A stretch of 64,000 bases of DNA, taken from contig NZ_JBIGIB010000006.1 in NCBI RefSeq assembly GCF_043555935.1, forward strand, positions 1-64,000, read 5' to 3'. Positions 26,580 through 35,017 of the stretch are shown one piece after another; position 1 is the first letter of the stretch, and every line of letters begins with the position of its first letter. The notes below the pieces were generated by a model. The model was not told the origin of the DNA and searched no databases. It saw only the letters and a program-made list of their open reading frames with translations. The position numbers and the translations under genes are program-made. This stretch comes from Pelomonas baiyunensis (GTDB lineage: Bacteria; Pseudomonadota; Gammaproteobacteria; Burkholderiales; Burkholderiaceae_C).

Positions 26580-27634
26580 CAGACTTCCACCCAGCGGCAC
26601 ACCCGCATCTGTTGCAGCGACACGAGCGCGGCCGCCCATGAGTAGCCGACACCGAAGCCAGCCATCACCACGTCACCGGCCAGGGCCTGGCGGTCTTCCA
26701 TGGTGCTCATCAGCAGCGGGATGGTGGCGCTGGAGGTGTTGCCAAAACGGTCGATGTTGAGCGGGAACTTCTCTGCGGGCAGCTTCAGCTTCTTGGCGAT
26801 GTGCTTGAGCATGAACGCGTTCGCCTGGTGGAACAAGGCGGCGCCGATGTCGTTGACGGTTTTGCCTGCGCCTTCCAACACCGCATTCACCATCAGCGGC
26901 ACGCTGCGGATGGTGAAGTTGAACACCTCGGGGCCGTTCATGTAGAGGTAGTCCGGGTGGCTCTCGGGCAGCGCAGGCGTGGTGCCGCAGGCGCCCCGGT
27001 AGGTGCTCTTCGGAATGATGAGGTTCATCTCGCCGCGCCCATCCGTGCCCAGTACGTAGGGCGTGGCCGGGGCGTTCGCGTCGTACTCCAACGCGGTCGC
27101 CGTGCCGGCATCGCCAAACAGCAGCGCCGTGGCCCGGTCGTCCGGGTTCACCAGCTTGGACGAGGTGTCGCCCGCCAGCAGCAGCACGCGCTTGACCGCA
27201 TGGCCATCAATCAGCCGCGACGCCAGCCACAACCCGTACACGTAGCCCGAGCAGCCCAGGTTCACGTCGAACGCGGCACAGTGGGTGCCGAGTTGGAGGC
27301 GGCTTTGCAAGGCGCAGGCGGTCGCGGGCAAGCGGTAGTCGGGCGTTTGCGACACGAACACCAGCGCGTCGACCGAGTCCGCCTCCCAGCCCAGGTCGGC
27401 CAGGAGTTCACGCGCTGCTGCTTCGGCCAGGTCGGACGTCGTTTGGTTCTCGGCGGCCACCCGGCGGGCGCGCACCCCAGTCATCTTGCCGATTTCCTCG
27501 ATCAACTCGGGGCTGAACCGGTCGGTCAGGTCCTGGTTGCGAACTTCGGTGCGTGGCGACGCGCTGACGACGCCCCGCAGAGCCACATGGTCCACCCGGA
27601 CATGCTTTCCGGCGGGGGTGTTGAGCGGGTTCAT
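26579..27634 (-). CDS. FabH-like 3-oxoacyl-ACP synthase III, copy 1
   Basis: 351 residues with the complete KAS III triad: C128 in VNLGCSGYVYGL, H269 in LFHQANAF and N299 in FGNTSSATIPL. KAS III enzymes condense an acyl-CoA with malonyl-ACP; relatives also transfer acyl groups. It lies 93 bases downstream of the ACP gene and is not accompanied by fabD, fabF or plsX, so it does not look like the housekeeping fabH. It probably helps build a special acyl group for the amino sugar. Confidence 0.87.
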   Translation of the reverse strand: MNPLNTPAGKHVRVDHVALRGVVSASPRTEVRNQDLTDRFSPELIEEIGKMTGVRARRVAAENQTTSDLAEAAARELLADLGWEADSVDALVFVSQTPDYRLPATACALQSRLQLGTHCAAFDVNLGCSGYVYGLWLASRLIDGHAVKRVLLLAGDTSSKLVNPDDRATALLFGDAGTATALEYDANAPATPYVLGTDGRGEMNLIIPKSTYRGACGTTPALPESHPDYLYMNGPEVFNFTIRSVPLMVNAVLEGAGKTVNDIGAALFHQANAFMLKHIAKKLKLPAEKFPLNIDRFGNTSSATIPLLMSTMEDRQALAGDVVMAGFGVGYSWAAALVSLQQMRVCRWVEV

Positions 27635-27728
27635 TTCGGTTGGGCGGGTTGGATTGAGGTCACGGGCCGCGGTGCGGCGGCGGGTGGGCGCTCAGCGAGA
27701 ACGGCCACCCGGCGGGGGCAATAGGGCG

Positions 27729-27959
27729 TCAGGCCTTCTTGGCTGCGTCCACGAGGGCTTCGATGTCCGCCACCGTCGCGCACTTGCCGAGCGACTGACC
27801 GTCCACCATCACGTTGAACACTTCATCGACCAGAGCCATGGTCGAGACCACGGCCAGGGAGTCCCAGGCGGCCTCGCCGCTGTGCAGGTCGAAGGCGGAA
27901 TTGATCACCGCAGCATCCACTTCCAGGATTTCGGCCAAGCCTTCGTAAAACTCACTCAT
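27729..27959 (-). CDS. Acyl carrier protein (glycan-cluster type)
   Basis: 76 residues. The phosphopantetheine attachment serine is S34 in WDSLAVVS, where the usual first residue is D/G of the DSL motif. The protein is acidic and helical, and differs strongly from the housekeeping AcpP, which is highly conserved. It overlaps the upstream FabH-like gene by 8 bases. It would carry the acyl chain made by the two FabH-like enzymes and reduced by the SDR. Confidence 0.9.
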   Translation of the reverse strand: MSEFYEGLAEILEVDAAVINSAFDLHSGEAAWDSLAVVSTMALVDEVFNVMVDGQSLGKCATVADIEALVDAAKKA

Positions 27960-28989
27960 TCTTCATTCCTTCAAGGTTCAAAACACAGGCGGCCCACGAG
28001 AGGCCCACGCCAAACCCCACCAGCATCAGACGCCGGGGCTCGGCGAGCTCACCGGCGCACTTCATGGCGTGCAACGTGAGCGGGATTGTCGAAGACACGG
28101 TGTTGCCCACCGTTTCCACATGGATCGGCAACCGTTCCGGCGGCACTTTCAGCTTCTTGCGCAAGGCGTCCAGCATGAAGCGGTTGGCCTGGTGCAGCAC
28201 GAAGTAGTCGATGTCTTCGCGTGTCAGGCCGGCCTTGGTCAGCGTGGCATCCACCGCCCGCGGAACTTCCCGCAGCGTGAAAGCCATCACTTCCGCGCCG
28301 TTCATGTAGAGGTGGTTTGCGCTCCGAACATTGTCGGACGCATCCCGCACTTCTTCGGCCGACTGCGCATCGCAGGGCCGGCGGAAGCCGCCTGCTGGCA
28401 CGATCAACTGCTCGGCCCCGCTGCCGTCGGTGCCGAACACGAACGGGCCGATGGAAGGCTCACCTTGCTCTCGGGCCACCACCACCGAAGCGGTGGCGCC
28501 GTCGCCAAACAGCGTGCGCACGCTCTTGTCGAGCGGGTGGATGTATTTGGAATACGTGTCGGCCGTCAGCAGCAACACGCAACGCGCGGCACCGGTTTCG
28601 ATCAGCCCCTTGGCCAGCGACAGGCAATACACGTAGCCTGAGCATCCCAGGTTCACGTCCAGCGCGCCTGCCGACGTTGGAATGCCCAGCCGGTGCTGGA
28701 GCACGCACGCGGTGGTGGGCAGAACGTAGTCAGGCGCCTGGGTGCACAGGATCACGAAGTCCACGTCCGATGCGCTCACCCGGCCCTGGGCAAAGAGTGC
28801 TTGGGCGGCACCAAAGGCCAGGTCGCCCGCGGTTTCGTCCTCTGCGGCAATCGCGCGCGTCTGGATGCCGGTCTTCTCGAAAATCTTGTCGGCCGACCAC
28901 GCCGGGTACAGCGCCGCCAGGGCGTTGTTGTCCAGCCGGCCGGCGGGCAGGAACGTCGCGATGTCCAGGAGTGTGGCGTTCAAGGGCAT
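27952..28989 (-). CDS. FabH-like 3-oxoacyl-ACP synthase III, copy 2
   Basis: 345 residues with the KAS III triad C116 (VNLGCSGYVYCL), H266 (VLHQANRF) and N296 (VGNTVSSTIPL). It is clearly related to copy 1 but diverged through most of its length, so the two probably handle different acyl substrates or steps, or act as a heterodimer. The ATG at 28989 follows a 116-base spacer after the VioA-like gene. Its stop overlaps the ACP start. Confidence 0.87.
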   Translation of the reverse strand: MPLNATLLDIATFLPAGRLDNNALAALYPAWSADKIFEKTGIQTRAIAAEDETAGDLAFGAAQALFAQGRVSASDVDFVILCTQAPDYVLPTTACVLQHRLGIPTSAGALDVNLGCSGYVYCLSLAKGLIETGAARCVLLLTADTYSKYIHPLDKSVRTLFGDGATASVVVAREQGEPSIGPFVFGTDGSGAEQLIVPAGGFRRPCDAQSAEEVRDASDNVRSANHLYMNGAEVMAFTLREVPRAVDATLTKAGLTREDIDYFVLHQANRFMLDALRKKLKVPPERLPIHVETVGNTVSSTIPLTLHAMKCAGELAEPRRLMLVGFGVGLSWAACVLNLEGMKNE

Positions 28990-29105
28990 GACAACCAGTT
29001 CGGTTTCGGTGCGGCAGCCTCGGACGCTAGCAGCGCAGGCTGCAGACGTCCGACGCGGCCGTTGATGTGCGTCAAATCTTCCTGAGATCGCGGGCGGCGT
29101 GCCAA

Positions 29106-30221
29106 TCAGCCGCGGCCGCTTCGAATCGCGTCAATGACGCGCTGCTGGTCGCTCTCGGTCAGATTCGGGAAGATCGGCAGGCACAAAACCTGTTCCGCTG
29201 CGCGGTGCGCCACGGGCAGGTTCGACGGATTCGACGACGGCAGCGCGCGGTACATCGGGAAGCTGCTGATCAACGGGTAGAAGTAGCGCCGGGCGTTGAT
29301 GCCGAACTCCTTCAGGTAGTGATACAGCCCGTCTCGCGTGCGACCGTACTCGGGCTTCACCAGGATGGGAAAGTACGAGTGGTTGTGACGCGTCGCGTTG
29401 CCCGGCGTCAGGCATTCGATGCCGGGCACATCGCGCAAGGCTTCGCGGTAGCGTGCGTCCACCGCGCCGCGCAGGCGGTGAATCTCGTCCACGTGCTTGA
29501 GCTGCAACAAGCCGATGGCGGCGTTGAGCTCGCTCATCTTGCCGTTGATGCCCGGGGCCACCACCGTGACCTCGTCCACGAAGCCGAAGTTCTTCAGGTG
29601 GTCGATGCGCTGCTTCGTCTTGGCATCCTGGCAGACGATGGCGCCGCCCTCGAAGGTGTTGAACACCTTGGTGGCGTGGAAGCTGAGGATGGACATGTCC
29701 CCATGGTTCAGCACGCTGCCGCAGTGGCACTGGATGCCGAAAGCGTGTGCGGCGTCGTAGATCACCTTCAGGTTGTAGCGGTCGGCGATCCGCTGGATCT
29801 CATCCACGTCGCACGGGTTGCCGTAGCAGTGCACCGGCATGATGGCCGTGGTTTGCGGCGTGATCGCAGCTTCGATCTTCTTCGGGTCCAGGTTCAGGTG
29901 CACCGGATCCACATCGACGAACACGGGCTTGATGCCGTTCCACAGCAGCGAATGCGCCGTGGCCACGAACGAATAGGGCGTTGTAATCACTTCCCCCGTG
30001 ATCCGCAGCGCCTGCAAAGCCGTCACGAGGGCCAGCGTGCCATTGGAGAACAGCGAGATGTACGGCACGCCCAGGTGCTCGCACAGCGCGCGCTCCAACT
30101 GCTGGTGCATCGGGCCGCCGTTCGTCAGGAACTTGCTGTTCCAGATTTGCTCCAGCATCGGAATCACCTCCTCCAGCGGCGGGAGGAACGGCTCGGTGAC
30201 GTACAGGGGTTTGGCGCTCAT
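29106..30221 (-). CDS. VioA-like dTDP-4-amino-4,6-dideoxyglucose aminotransferase
   Basis: 371 residues, DegT family. The PLP lysine is K185 in SFHATKVFNTFEGGAI and D156 in VIYDAAHAFG contacts the ring nitrogen. The opening VTEPFLPPLEEVIPMLEQIW and the segments ITTPYSFVATAHS and PVHCYGNPCDV resemble VioA, which aminates dTDP-4-keto-6-deoxyglucose to dTDP-viosamine. rmlA and rmlB, needed for that substrate, are not in the window. The ATG at 30221 gives the standard N-terminus. It starts 17 bases after the N-glycosyltransferase gene. Confidence 0.82.
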   Translation of the reverse strand: MSAKPLYVTEPFLPPLEEVIPMLEQIWNSKFLTNGGPMHQQLERALCEHLGVPYISLFSNGTLALVTALQALRITGEVITTPYSFVATAHSLLWNGIKPVFVDVDPVHLNLDPKKIEAAITPQTTAIMPVHCYGNPCDVDEIQRIADRYNLKVIYDAAHAFGIQCHCGSVLNHGDMSILSFHATKVFNTFEGGAIVCQDAKTKQRIDHLKNFGFVDEVTVVAPGINGKMSELNAAIGLLQLKHVDEIHRLRGAVDARYREALRDVPGIECLTPGNATRHNHSYFPILVKPEYGRTRDGLYHYLKEFGINARRYFYPLISSFPMYRALPSSNPSNLPVAHRAAEQVLCLPIFPNLTESDQQRVIDAIRSGRG

Positions 30222-30238
30222 GTCGGGTGGGGTGTGCG

Positions 30239-32107
30239 TCAGGCGGGAATGTCTTGATGGGCGCGCAGCACGTGGGACGAGCTGGCCTGCAGCGCTTCGT
30301 GGTGGCGATAGATCCATTCCATCGACTCCACGAAGTCCGTTTCGTCGCCCGGCTTCTGCCACTCGAACATCTGCTTCTTGAGGTCGCTCATCTTAAGCAG
30401 GCTGACCAATTCCTCGCGGGCGGCGTCGTCATGGATCAAGCGCATCGCGGTGTCGAAGTAGGCTTGATCGTTGTCGCACACCAGCCATTCCGGCATGCCG
30501 GCCATGCGCAGCACATCGCGGTCGAAGATGCTCAGGGGCTCGTTGCCACGGTAGGCGACAGTCGGCACATGCACCAGGCAGGTGTCAACGGTGCTGTTCG
30601 TGTTGCCGAACGGGAATGCCGCCAGCGCCACGTGGCATTTCTCCAGCACCTGCAGGAAGCCGCCGTACGTGCGCGACGGTTCCAGCGTGAAGTGCCGGAA
30701 GCGGCGCTCAAACACCTGCTTCAGCCGGTCGTACATCACGCCAGATGCGGAGGCGAAGAAGTGGAAATGCACCGGTCGCGTGGCTTCGGCCTCAATCCGC
30801 TCGCACAGCGCCAGGAAGCGGGGCGACAGCTTCATCAGCGAGCTGTTCACGGCGAGGTGAATCCGCCCGTCATCGAACTTTTCGTGGCTCACTTGGTGGG
30901 CCATGACGTCTGGGTGCGCGTCGAAACGAGGCGTCACGCCGAGTTCCACCACCTTGCGGCCGAACTCCCACGCGAATTCGCCCACGCCAGGGGACACCAG
31001 CGCGTAGTCCATGGTGTCGCACATCGGCGGCGCCGGGTGGCCCAGCGACATGATCTGGATGGGCGCGAACCGCTGGTTGGCGACCATCTGCGTCCACTCC
31101 GACATGCCCAAGCTCGGGAAGTAAATGATGTCCGGCTCGATCTTCACCAGCCGTGCGCCCATTTCGTTGATGGCGAGCCCACGCTCGAACATCACGACTT
31201 CGTCGAACAAACTCCGCAGGTCTTCAGTGAAATAGCCTTGGGCCACCACGCACACCGTGTGGAACTTCGAGCGAAGCTGCTCCAGGCCCGAGCGATAGCA
31301 GCGGTCCATGGCGTGGCCGCTCTGCATCCGCTCGGCGGCGATCACCATGGTGGGGCGGTCAGCGTCTTTCCGGTAGGTCCTCGAGCGCGACTTCAAGCCC
31401 GTTTTCTGATTCAAGCGCTTCCACACCTCATTCATGCTCTGCTTGAGGGCATGCTTGCGCGGGTGATCGGCGTAGCTGCAGTGCATCCAGGCCGACGTCA
31501 TGGCCTGGATGATGCCGGCCGTTGGCATCACCGATTCGATCAGCTTGCTGTTTTCAATCAGAAGCCCACGATTGCGTTCGCCACGTTCGTGGTGCACGAA
31601 AGGCGTGGTGATCCAGCCAATCATCAAGGGCAGCAACTGCTCGGGCGGCAGTTTCAGCACGCCTTGCGCGAGTTCTTCGGGCAGCGAGTCCAGTGAATAG
31701 AACAGCGAGAGCACGAACACCTGGTTGGCCAGCAGTTTGACGCTGCCGTCCGGGTTGCGCTGACCCAGATAGCGCAGCAGGTGGAAGGGGCCTTCGTAGC
31801 CGCTCAGTTCAAAGATGGCCTCCAGCATGTGCTTTCGGCCCACCAGGAACTCGATCTGTCCGAGCGTGATCTGGAAGTCTGGGCTGCACAGCAGGGCCGA
31901 GATCATGGCCGCGATCCGCGTGTAGGCAGCGCGGCGCTCTTCGGGCTTGGACGTGGGCGGCAGAATGCCGAACGGCACGCGGGACTCTGCAATTGATGCA
32001 AGCAATTGCAACAGCAGCCGCACCCCTTCTTGGGTCTGGCGTTGAAAGACGGCGCGTTCCAGCTGGTCGATCAACACGTCTACGGTCGGGGTGGCTTCAG
32101 AAGTCAT
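30239..32107 (-). CDS. HMW1C-family (GT41) cytoplasmic N-glycosyltransferase
   Basis: 622 residues, almost exactly the length of Actinobacillus HMW1C, which attaches glucose or galactose to asparagine in N-X-S/T sites in the cytoplasm. Family landmarks as I remember them are present: an all-alpha N-terminal half with WMHCSY (207-212), a Ser-x-His site (H265 in QSGH), FPSLGMSEWT (330-339), APIQIMSLGHP (348-358), K426 in SSLMKL, HFHF (447-450), and FPFGNTNSTVD (498-508) with N502, N504 and D508. No TPR array is evident, which argues against a plain O-GlcNAc transferase. It is transcribed away from the sequon-rich exported protein at 32.6 kb, its most likely substrate. Confidence 0.85.
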   Translation of the reverse strand: MTSEATPTVDVLIDQLERAVFQRQTQEGVRLLLQLLASIAESRVPFGILPPTSKPEERRAAYTRIAAMISALLCSPDFQITLGQIEFLVGRKHMLEAIFELSGYEGPFHLLRYLGQRNPDGSVKLLANQVFVLSLFYSLDSLPEELAQGVLKLPPEQLLPLMIGWITTPFVHHERGERNRGLLIENSKLIESVMPTAGIIQAMTSAWMHCSYADHPRKHALKQSMNEVWKRLNQKTGLKSRSRTYRKDADRPTMVIAAERMQSGHAMDRCYRSGLEQLRSKFHTVCVVAQGYFTEDLRSLFDEVVMFERGLAINEMGARLVKIEPDIIYFPSLGMSEWTQMVANQRFAPIQIMSLGHPAPPMCDTMDYALVSPGVGEFAWEFGRKVVELGVTPRFDAHPDVMAHQVSHEKFDDGRIHLAVNSSLMKLSPRFLALCERIEAEATRPVHFHFFASASGVMYDRLKQVFERRFRHFTLEPSRTYGGFLQVLEKCHVALAAFPFGNTNSTVDTCLVHVPTVAYRGNEPLSIFDRDVLRMAGMPEWLVCDNDQAYFDTAMRLIHDDAAREELVSLLKMSDLKKQMFEWQKPGDETDFVESMEWIYRHHEALQASSSHVLRAHQDIPA

Positions 32108-32581
32108 CGCAGAAATTGAGTCAGCCAGCGCCAGAACGTGCTCGTTCTCGGGCGCTCGTCAGGCTGGTGCAGGTTGGCAGTGGTGCACTGCTGGGACAGT
32201 ATGGAACCCGGCGGAACAAGGAGACCGACGGCCGTACTGCAGTTTACCGGGCGCGTTGAAACTCTCTCCGGGGCGGCGGGCGAGTGCTTGCTGACGCAAG
32301 ATTGCAACAGCGCTAGGGAAATTCCTGACCTGTCGTGGCTTGGGATGGCAAGGTCGGCAAAAACCGTCTGATATGCTGCCGGGCAACCTGCTGAGGCTAT
32401 GGCCGTTCACGCTTGAGTCGATGTGGGGGAGGTGGGTTAGGTTTGTGTCGACGCGGTGTTGCCGTTTCGGTGGCTGCAAAGGCTCTAACCGGTCAGTGCA
32501 TTCCAGAAGATTCGGCGCACTGAAAACCTGGCCTACTACTTGTATGTTTGTTGCAACATTGATCCGGAAGGCTCATTCAAG
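32108..32581. promoter_or_regulatory. Divergent promoter region of N-glycosyltransferase and surface protein
   Basis: 474 bases with no gene, richer in A and T than its surroundings, so a long 5' leader for the surface protein is likely. Features seen: a small hairpin CTTGC-TGAC-GCAAG at 32287-32300; an extended -10-like TGATATGCT at 32370-32377 without a clear -35; the octamer TTGCAACA at 32302-32309 and again at 32551-32558; and GGAAGG (32566-32571) ten bases before the ATG of the surface protein. Promoter positions are guesses. Confidence 0.5.
32549..32558. promoter_or_regulatory. 10-bp palindrome before the surface protein gene
   Basis: TGTTGCAACA is a perfect palindrome 23 bases upstream of the start codon. 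Its right half (TTGCAACA) recurs at 32302-32309. It could be a regulator site or a small mRNA-stabilising hairpin; chance is not excluded. Confidence 0.3.
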
Positions 32582-33994
32582 ATGAAGAACTTTTCTCAAA
32601 AGGCTCTGGTCGCAGCTGCTGTGGCAGCCTGCGGCGTGTCGGCTCACGCAGGCACTGTGGCCGCAGCTTCGGTCCGTACCTACGCTGTTGAGGCCCTGAC
32701 CTCGACGACCGCTGTGACGGTGGACACGATTTCGTACACGATGGGTGTCGCTCGTGCTGCCTCGCAAGGCTTCACGGTCATCCTGCGTCAGCCCTCCGGC
32801 TCGACGACCTCGCTGGTCTGCCCCGCCGTTCCGACCGTCGGCACGAACAACGGCAACGCCGCTATCGTGACGGTCAAGCGTTCGTCGGCCACTGAGTGCG
32901 CATACGACATCGACCTGAACACCAACAGCGCCAACGTCGCTGTCGGCAACACGATCAACTTCACCGGTGTTGGCCTGAACAGCCACGGCCTGGCTACGGC
33001 TGGCGCTTCGGAGACGCTGAACATCGCCCTGTACGACACGGGTGAAACCGCTCGCGTCGACAACTCGACCGACAAGACCTTCACGGTCGCCAACTCGGCT
33101 GCTGCCGTGACCTTGGGCGCTGCTGCCGACACGGCTACCAGCGCTGACGTCGGCTACAACAGCGGCAATTCGCCCCTGTTCGGCTTCATCGCCGGCGGCG
33201 ACGACACGGCCACCAACGCTGTGGCCACGTTCAACATCGGCGTGAACAGCTCGCTGCTGAACGCTGCTGGTTCCGCCGTGACGAACGCCGTTGTCGGCAA
33301 CGTCGTCGTGACCGTGACCGGCGACTTCGCCGGCCTGGTGACGACCTTCAACGCCGCCGCTGGCAACAGCGTCGTGACCGTTGCTGGTCCGAACACCACC
33401 ACCCCGGCAGTGACCTACACCGCCGGTGGCGCTTCCAGCACCGCCGTGTTCACGGTCGGTGGCGGCGCCAACCTGAACGCTGCTGGTACGGCCACGAACG
33501 TGACCGTCAAGCTGGTGACGGCTGCGACCCAGTCCCTGGGTACGTCGCGCACCTTCGGCGTGTCGGGCGTGGTGAACCCCGCCATCGGCGCTCAGCGCAC
33601 GCTGACGGGCAACAGCTCGTGGTGGACCTGGACGGCCAACGCCATCGAACTGCGTTCGGCTTTCTTCAACAACGACAACAGCACCGGCAACCTGACCCGT
33701 TTCTTCTTCCAGAACACGGGCGCTGCTGCCAGCTACTCGGCTGCTTGCCAAGCTGAATCGGGCGTGACCGTCACGTACGGCTCGGCCAAGACTGGTTCGC
33801 TGGGCGCTGGCCTGACCGCTGTGAACGCCGCAGACATCTGCACGTTCAGCACCGGCAAGCGTGGCTCGATCACCTTCACGATCAACTCGTCGATCAGCAA
33901 GATCAAGGGTGTGTACCAGCAAGCTGTGAACGGTTCTTCGACCGCTTACATCCCCCTGGATCGCCCGTACAACTCGAGCAACAACACGTACTGA
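32582..33994 (+). CDS. Sequon-rich secreted surface protein (S-layer-like)
   Basis: 470 residues, family not recognised with certainty. The signal peptide (residues 1-23, ending AHA|G) has two lysines in its n-region. The mature part is dominated by Thr, Ala, Ser, Val, Asn and Gly with few charges, as in S-layer proteins, and should be beta-rich. It holds 12 N-X-S/T sites: N126, 161, 222, 271, 306, 344, 366, 370, 435, 450, 464 and 467. Four cysteines remain (C80, C106, C389, C420). GGAAGG precedes the ATG; a strong terminator follows. Neighbours are an HMW1C-type enzyme upstream and a T2SS downstream. I infer a glycosylated, abundant cell-surface protein; nanopod/S-layer proteins of Comamonadaceae are the first families to compare. 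Confidence 0.75.
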   Translation: MKNFSQKALVAAAVAACGVSAHAGTVAAASVRTYAVEALTSTTAVTVDTISYTMGVARAASQGFTVILRQPSGSTTSLVCPAVPTVGTNNGNAAIVTVKRSSATECAYDIDLNTNSANVAVGNTINFTGVGLNSHGLATAGASETLNIALYDTGETARVDNSTDKTFTVANSAAAVTLGAAADTATSADVGYNSGNSPLFGFIAGGDDTATNAVATFNIGVNSSLLNAAGSAVTNAVVGNVVVTVTGDFAGLVTTFNAAAGNSVVTVAGPNTTTPAVTYTAGGASSTAVFTVGGGANLNAAGTATNVTVKLVTAATQSLGTSRTFGVSGVVNPAIGAQRTLTGNSSWWTWTANAIELRSAFFNNDNSTGNLTRFFFQNTGAAASYSAACQAESGVTVTYGSAKTGSLGAGLTAVNAADICTFSTGKRGSITFTINSSISKIKGVYQQAVNGSSTAYIPLDRPYNSSNNTY

Positions 33995-34025
33995 TCGTCG
34001 ACTGCTTCGGCAGTTGTCTATCGCA

Positions 34026-34050
34026 AGGGCGCCTTCGGGCGCCCTTTTTC
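34026..34050 (+). terminator. Rho-independent terminator after the surface protein
   Basis: AGGGCGCC and GGCGCCCT form a perfect 8-bp stem with a stable TTCG tetraloop, followed by a T-run. It lies about 30 bases after the stop codon and separates a probably abundant message from the secretion genes. Confidence 0.95.
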
Positions 34051-34104
34051 TTTGGTGAATCGGGACGCCGGTACACTGCCAGCCTCTCGCGATTGCACGG
34101 CATC

Positions 34105-34557
34105 ATGGTTCGACATTCACTTCAAGCACCTCTGCGTCGGCGCGGTTTCACTTTGCTGGAAATGCTGGTGGTGCTGGCCATCATCGGTTTGATTGCCGGC
34201 TTGGTCGGGCCGCGTTTGTTCAAGAAGGTGGATCAGTCTCGCGTCACCGCGGCCACCATCCAGATCAAGCAATTGCGCGGCGCTGTGGAAAACCTGCGCC
34301 TGGACATCGGACGCTATCCAACACCGCAAGAAGGCCTGAATTTGTTGATGAAGGCGCCTACTGATCCGGCGTTGGCGTCGCGTTGGCGCGGCCCGTATCT
34401 TGAAGAGTCGGTGCCCTTGGACCCCTGGGCCAAGCCGTACCAATACGCGGTGCCGGGCCGGGATGGTCAGCCGTTTGCCTTGTATTCGCTCGGGGCCGAT
34501 GGCCAGCCGGGCGGCGAGGGCGATGCCCAGGACTTGGGTGTGCTGCCCGCCAACTGA
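34105..34557 (+). CDS. gspG: Type II secretion major pseudopilin GspG
   Basis: 150 residues. The prepilin site is RRRG|FTLLEM after a 14-residue leader, with the conserved Glu at mature position 5, then a hydrophobic helix. The C-terminal domain contains DIGRYPTPQEGLNLL and WRGPYLEESVPLDPWAKPYQ, the hallmark of GspG, including its calcium-binding region. It forms the periplasmic pseudopilus. The ATG at 34105 was chosen over a TTG 12 bases upstream. The prepilin peptidase GspO is not encoded in the window. Confidence 0.95.
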   Translation: MVRHSLQAPLRRRGFTLLEMLVVLAIIGLIAGLVGPRLFKKVDQSRVTAATIQIKQLRGAVENLRLDIGRYPTPQEGLNLLMKAPTDPALASRWRGPYLEESVPLDPWAKPYQYAVPGRDGQPFALYSLGADGQPGGEGDAQDLGVLPAN

Positions 34558-34570
34558 CGGAGCCTCTGCC

Positions 34571-35017
34571 TTGACGCAGCCCGCCGGGCGGCCGTGGGTT
34601 GCCACACGAGCCTTGGGGCGCAGCCTGCCCCAGCGGCGGCAGCACCGTGGGTTCACGTTGCTGGAAATGCTGGTGGTGCTGGCGCTCATGGCCTTGGCGT
34701 TTGGCATTGCTCTGCCGCGTGCCTCGAATTGGCTGGATGCCGTGCAGGAGCGCGGTTGGCGCGCCGACCTTCGTGCGCACCTCGAGGCCTTGCCCGTGCG
34801 TGCCTTCCTCTCGGGTGATGAATTGCGGCTGGATGCCGCGCAATTGCTGGCGGCCGTGCCAGGTGCGCCGGACGGCGTGGAGCTTCGTCTGCCGCAGCCG
34901 CTGGTGTACGCGGCCGGTGGCGCTGCGGGGGGCGGTCGCGTCGAAGTCTGGCGCCGCGGTGCGCGTGACGTGTGGGTGATCGAGCCGGTGACCGGCAAGG
35001 TGCATGAAGGTGGCTGA
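34571..35017 (+). CDS. gspH: Type II secretion minor pseudopilin GspH
   Basis: 148 residues. The processing site is HRG|FTLLEM after a 27-residue leader, with Glu at mature position 5, followed by a hydrophobic helix and a small globular domain. The start is a TTG at 34571, supported by GGAG eight bases upstream; ATG codons further up would overlap gspG heavily. Position between gspG and gspI identifies it as GspH, although its C-terminal half is not strongly conserved. Confidence 0.82.
   Translation: MTQPAGRPWVATRALGRSLPQRRQHRGFTLLEMLVVLALMALAFGIALPRASNWLDAVQERGWRADLRAHLEALPVRAFLSGDELRLDAAQLLAAVPGAPDGVELRLPQPLVYAAGGAAGGGRVEVWRRGARDVWVIEPVTGKVHEGG

Noticed and set aside
26579..28989. FabH and ACP as housekeeping fatty acid synthesis
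   Set aside because: There is no plsX, fabD or fabF, the ACP differs strongly from AcpP, and the genes lie inside a sugar operon.
30239..32107. Eukaryotic-type O-GlcNAc transferase (SPINDLY)
   Set aside because: No TPR repeats are visible, the length is that of HMW1C, and HMW1C landmarks are present. The two share family GT41, so substrate type still needs an experiment.
32573..33922. 449-residue open frame opposite the surface protein
   Set aside because: It has no start context and its composition mirrors the Thr/Ala/Val codons of the sense gene; it is a shadow.
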